Origin: Ichthyocystis sparus
Lineage (GTDB): Bacteria > Pseudomonadota > Gammaproteobacteria > Burkholderiales > 2013Ark19i
NCBI RefSeq assembly: GCF_900078755.1
Contig: NZ_FKIH01000008.1
DNA: 45,396 nt
Direction: 5' to 3' (one strand)
This document shows, in pieces, positions 42,541 through 45,396 of the stretch; position 1 is the first letter of the stretch; each line of letters opens with the position of its first letter. The notes under the pieces are model-generated. The model saw only the letters and a list, made by a program, of their open reading frames with translations, ran no database searches and was not told where the DNA came from. The position numbers and the translations under genes are program-made.

Positions 42541-43014
42541 ATGAAAAATCTTTAAAATCACACACAAAGATCTCAAATAAATTGCAGTATTTATCGTGTT
42601 TTTTCTTTGATTTAAAAATTTTGGAAAGGGAAAACTACACTAGTTGATAAAGACTCATAATCTTTCCATAAGTAAGTATACAAAGATAATTACAATGACC
42701 GGAGCATAATGTATGCGGGGCAATACTAGTTGAAAGATAGCTTTTACTAACTCAGCATGATAGGTGTATCTGTTTAGATGTAGTTAAAACCCGTTTGTGT
42801 GTATTATGTATCTGTTAGTTGGTAAATTTATTTTTTTATATGTATCTGGATCTATATATTTTTGCTGGGGGTATTTTTTATTAGCATAGGTTAAGTGTGT
42901 TCTAAAAGCCATACCATATTAAATTAAAAAAACAAGCTTGATATTAACTGTATGAAGTCTTGCATACGGCATGATCAACAGAAGAAAAAAACGAGAAAAT
43001 AAGGTGTTGTATCG
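42541..43014 (+). promoter_or_regulatory. complete array leader (elements A, B, C)
   Basis: Best preserved plus-strand leader. Element A is at 42571-42587 (TCTCAAATAAATTGCAG) with ATGAAAAATCTTTAA upstream at 42541. Element B is at 42717-42759 (GGGGCAATACTAGTTGAAA ... TTTTACTAACTCAGCATG). Element C is at about 42878-42950 (GGTATTTTTTATTAGCATAG, GTGTTCTAAAAGCC, CATATTAAATTA, ACAAGCTTGATATTAACTG). The inverse of 10314-10540 matches much of 42541-42760. The ribosome site is AAGG, about 12 nt before the ATG. Confidence 0.55.
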
Positions 43015-45396
43015 ATGAAACTAAAATTGAGTGATAGTGAAGCAAATGTTTCTGAGGGCGGCTATGAGCAAAGTAGTGTGGATGAGCAAGAGCAACCGTC
43101 AAGTGCATTAATATTAGAACAAAGTGCAGTATCTGCTGATGCTGGAGGGTTTATATTAGAGCCACATTTAGCACGATTACTGGGTATGCATCCTGGTGAA
43201 ATGCTATCTCGAAGCATGTTTTATGGCACCCCGCAGGCTTCTCATGTATCAATTTTGGTGGCTCAACTTCTAGACAAACATGAAGTACTAATTCGTAGAG
43301 AAATAGGAGAGGGAACTAGCTCTGCCGTCAGGACTAGCGAAGGTGGTTGTAATCTTGCCCTTATTGCCTCTAACGAGAGAATAATACAAGCACTTCTAAA
43401 TAGTTTAGAGCCACCTGAGTTGGCAGAGGTAGTACAAGAAGGTGCAGGTACTACTACTATTCATGGGCAAGTATCAAGTGCACCAGAACAGAGTACTAGA
43501 GATTCTGATGAGGGGTTCATGTTGTCATCAGATTTAGAGATTCTAGAAAGTTTATTGCACAACCAAGAACTAGAGAGTTTTGCTGCAATCCAAGGGAGAG
43601 TTAGCGTTAGCTGTGAAGATACTACTGATCCTACAGCAACTAATGAGGGATTAATGAGAGCTCCGATGGGCGGCTTAGAAGCACCAGCAGTGATGGCACC
43701 TACAATAGCAGTAGAAGAATTTGAAACAGAATCTGAGGAAGAATCAGTAGTGGAATCGGAAGAAGATAGGATTAGGAAATTGGCGAAATTGAAGGCCAAA
43801 CTAGACATGAGAGAGCAAGAAGGACCGAGTGAAGAGCAAGAAAGACTGAGGAAAGAGCAAGAAAGACTGAGGAAAGAGAGAAAAAAGCTGAGAAAGCATC
43901 AAGAAAAGCTGAGAAAGCAGCAAGAAAAGCTGAGAAAGAAAGAGGAAGAAGCAGCAGCGAAGATTTTGAAAAAAGAGCAAGAAAAATCGAGAATGAAAGA
44001 GGTATCAGTGGAAGCGAAGATACGAGAAAGAGAGATGGGTACAGCTCTAAGTGTAGCTTTATGTAGAGAGGCAGATCTAGAGAAAATTAAAGATAAAGTA
44101 AGAGAAATTATAGAAAATCTAGAGGTAACAGGGTCATTAAGCTCAAGAAAAGAAGACATGGAGATGATGGAAGAAAAAGAGAGAGAACTAAGGAAAGTGG
44201 TAGCAGAACCTAGACCAGAAAATATTCAAGAGATGAGGAAAGAGCTAGAGAAAGTGAGAGTTAGATGTAAAGAACTAAAGCAGGCAGGAGCAGGAGGGGC
44301 CGTAGCAGAGATGAATCGCGTAAGAACTAAAGAGACAGCAGTAAGGGCAGATCTAGAAGGAGCAGTAGCAAGAGGAATAAAAGTGAAAGGTCTAGAGGAA
44401 GAGCTAGGGGCACTAGTAGCAAGAAAACTGTATCTAGAGAAAATGGGCTCAAACGAGGAGGGGCTAAATGAAGTAAGAACGAGAGGGATGGAGATAGAGG
44501 TAGATTTAGTGCGATTAAGATTGATGGCAGTAAACGAGAAACGTCTAGAGCTAGAGCTAGATGAACTCGTGGCCAAAAGGAAAGGGATAGAGGCAACGAT
44601 AGATATAGGAAGAAGAGAAATAGAGCTAAATAGATTGAGAAAGGAAGCAAAAGCGGGATCAAGTTATAGAGAGCTAGAGCTAATGCTGAGATTAGAGTAT
44701 GTGGAAGCGAGAGTAAGAGAGCTAGAACTGGAGCTAGGGCTATGGCTGGGGAAAATAGAGGCGAAAAGGACAGATACAGGGGGGGGGATGATATCTCTAG
44801 TGCCAGGGGGATCAGAGATAGCGAGAGCAGAGAGAGAAGAGGGCAGTGTAGCAACACCTGAGGTGGTATCGGAAGGGATGGTAATACAAGAATTAGAAGA
44901 AGTATTAGTAGTAGAGGAAGAGGGAGTTAGTGGTAGTAATATTGGAAGTATAAGAGTTTTAGAGGAAGCGGTAACAGTAATCGCAGCAGAGTTAGAGGCT
45001 AGTGGAGGAGATATAGTTGCTACTACGCATAGTCAAGTTACAGATACACCAGAACAGAGTACGAGATATTCTAATGGAGGACCTACATTGGCACCGGATT
45101 TAACAATGGATAGCATAGAAGCGCTAACAGAATTGGAAAAGAAAAGAAAATTTTTAGTGGAATTGGAAGAAGAGAGAAATAAGAGATTGGCGAGGTTGGC
45201 GGAATCGAAGGCTGCGATGGAGATGAAAGAGCAAAAAAAGAAAGAAAGACTGAGAAAAAGGGAGGAAGAAACAGAATTGGAAAAGAAAAGAAAATTTTTA
45301 GTGGAATTGGAAGAAGAGAGAAATAAGAGATTGGCGAGGTTGGCGGAATCGAAGGCTGCGATGGAGATGAAAGAGCAAAAAAAGAATCTGGTCCAG
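43015..45396 (+). CDS. array-family protein, two-coil type, runs off window (at least 794 aa)
   Basis: Family member of unknown function; the frame is open from the ATG at 43015 to the window edge, so the 3' end is missing. Module 1 is residues 44-134 (LGMHPGE, S-R-S-M-F-Y-G-T-P-Q). Module 2 (167-224) has lost about 40 residues: S-S-D-L runs straight into E-I-L-E-S-L-L-H-N-Q. Residues 230-250 are acidic (FETESEEESVVESEED). Coil 1 (about 250-585) is of the type in the 885- and 819-aa proteins. A G9 tract encodes residues 589-591. A Val/Glu-rich spacer leads to a third module reduced to L-A-P-D-L directly joined to M-D-S-I-E-A (692-703). Coil 2 starts at 705 with a 48-residue tandem repeat. Confidence 0.85.
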   Translation, partial: MKLKLSDSEANVSEGGYEQSSVDEQEQPSSALILEQSAVSADAGGFILEPHLARLLGMHPGEMLSRSMFYGTPQASHVSILVAQLLDKHEVLIRREIGEGTSSAVRTSEGGCNLALIASNERIIQALLNSLEPPELAEVVQEGAGTTTIHGQVSSAPEQSTRDSDEGFMLSSDLEILESLLHNQELESFAAIQGRVSVSCEDTTDPTATNEGLMRAPMGGLEAPAVMAPTIAVEEFETESEEESVVESEEDRIRKLAKLKAKLDMREQEGPSEEQERLRKEQERLRKERKKLRKHQEKLRKQQEKLRKKEEEAAAKILKKEQEKSRMKEVSVEAKIREREMGTALSVALCREADLEKIKDKVREIIENLEVTGSLSSRKEDMEMMEEKERELRKVVAEPRPENIQEMRKELEKVRVRCKELKQAGAGGAVAEMNRVRTKETAVRADLEGAVARGIKVKGLEEELGALVARKLYLEKMGSNEEGLNEVRTRGMEIEVDLVRLRLMAVNEKRLELELDELVAKRKGIEATIDIGRREIELNRLRKEAKAGSSYRELELMLRLEYVEARVRELELELGLWLGKIEAKRTDTGGGMISLVPGGSEIARAEREEGSVATPEVVSEGMVIQELEEVLVVEEEGVSGSNIGSIRVLEEAVTVIAAELEASGGDIVATTHSQVTDTPEQSTRYSNGGPTLAPDLTMDSIEALTELEKKRKFLVELEEERNKRLARLAESKAAMEMKEQKKKERLRKREEETELEKKRKFLVELEEERNKRLARLAESKAAMEMKEQKKNLVQ
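44779..44787 (+). repeat. G9 homopolymer inside a coding region
   Basis: Nine consecutive G bases encode Gly-Gly-Gly in an AT-rich gene, just after the first coil (WLGKIEAKRTDTGGG). Poly-G tracts of this length are known slippage sites in phase-variable bacterial genes. Loss or gain of one G would cut off the second half of the protein. Confidence 0.9.
45127..45384 (+). repeat. 144-bp tandem repeat at window edge
   Basis: A 114-bp block at 45127-45240 recurs without visible change at 45271-45384, after a 30-bp intervening stretch, giving a 144-bp (48-codon) period. It encodes TELEKKRKFLVELEEERN, continuing with KRLARLAESKAAMEMK. The array may continue past the window. Confidence 0.93.

Overview
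The window is AT-rich bacterial DNA with low coding density. It is organised around a small core island (about 21.0-27.3 kb) that carries the only confidently recognisable housekeeping genes, polA and folK. The PolA sequence has the beta/gammaproteobacterial form (near E. coli-like motifs A, B and C and a similar C-terminal end), and the membrane protein at 22.7-23.6 kb resembles the BPSS1780 family. I therefore read the host as a beta- or gammaproteobacterium, probably host-associated, with much gene decay. From memory only, large paralogue arrays of this kind were described in the fish intracellular betaproteobacterium Ca. Ichthyocystis; this is a guess, not a search result. I saw no transposase, integrase, tRNA, rRNA or CRISPR array.

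Both flanks of the core are filled by one paralogous gene family that reads outward in both directions. Minus-strand members lie on the left (499, 819, decayed, 885 plus decayed 3' half, and about 827 aa, from core outward). Plus-strand members lie on the right (263, 554, decayed, 511, 829 and an open-ended member of at least 794 aa). Each starts with a conserved Ser/Gln/Glu-rich tail (MKRKLSS...). One to three copies follow of a module of about 90 residues (GF.L.P.LA..LGM.PGE....R.MFYGTPQ ... ALMDSIEAP). Then come short variable tandem-repeat linkers, and usually a long, highly charged coiled coil. The ends of the modules look like ubiquitin-interacting motifs. Some members have SUMO-interaction-like hydrophobic/acidic motifs before the coil, and one ends in a very good ubiquitin-interacting-motif match. 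My working hypothesis is an array of host-directed modular effectors that diversifies by repeat expansion, gene conversion and deletion.

The family members also share non-coding DNA. A leader of roughly 250-480 bp carries three recurring elements (called A, B and C here), and a downstream flank of several hundred bases is recognisable after several members. The two arrays look like mirror images: the subfamily with R-G-M-F modules lies next to the core on both sides, and the subfamily with R-S-M-F-Y-G modules lies outside. Several members are broken, and relics of further copies lie between the intact genes.

The core holds a two-helix small membrane protein with two decayed look-alikes downstream, a six-helix membrane protein, polA with a dead proofreading domain, and folK, which overlaps polA tail to tail.
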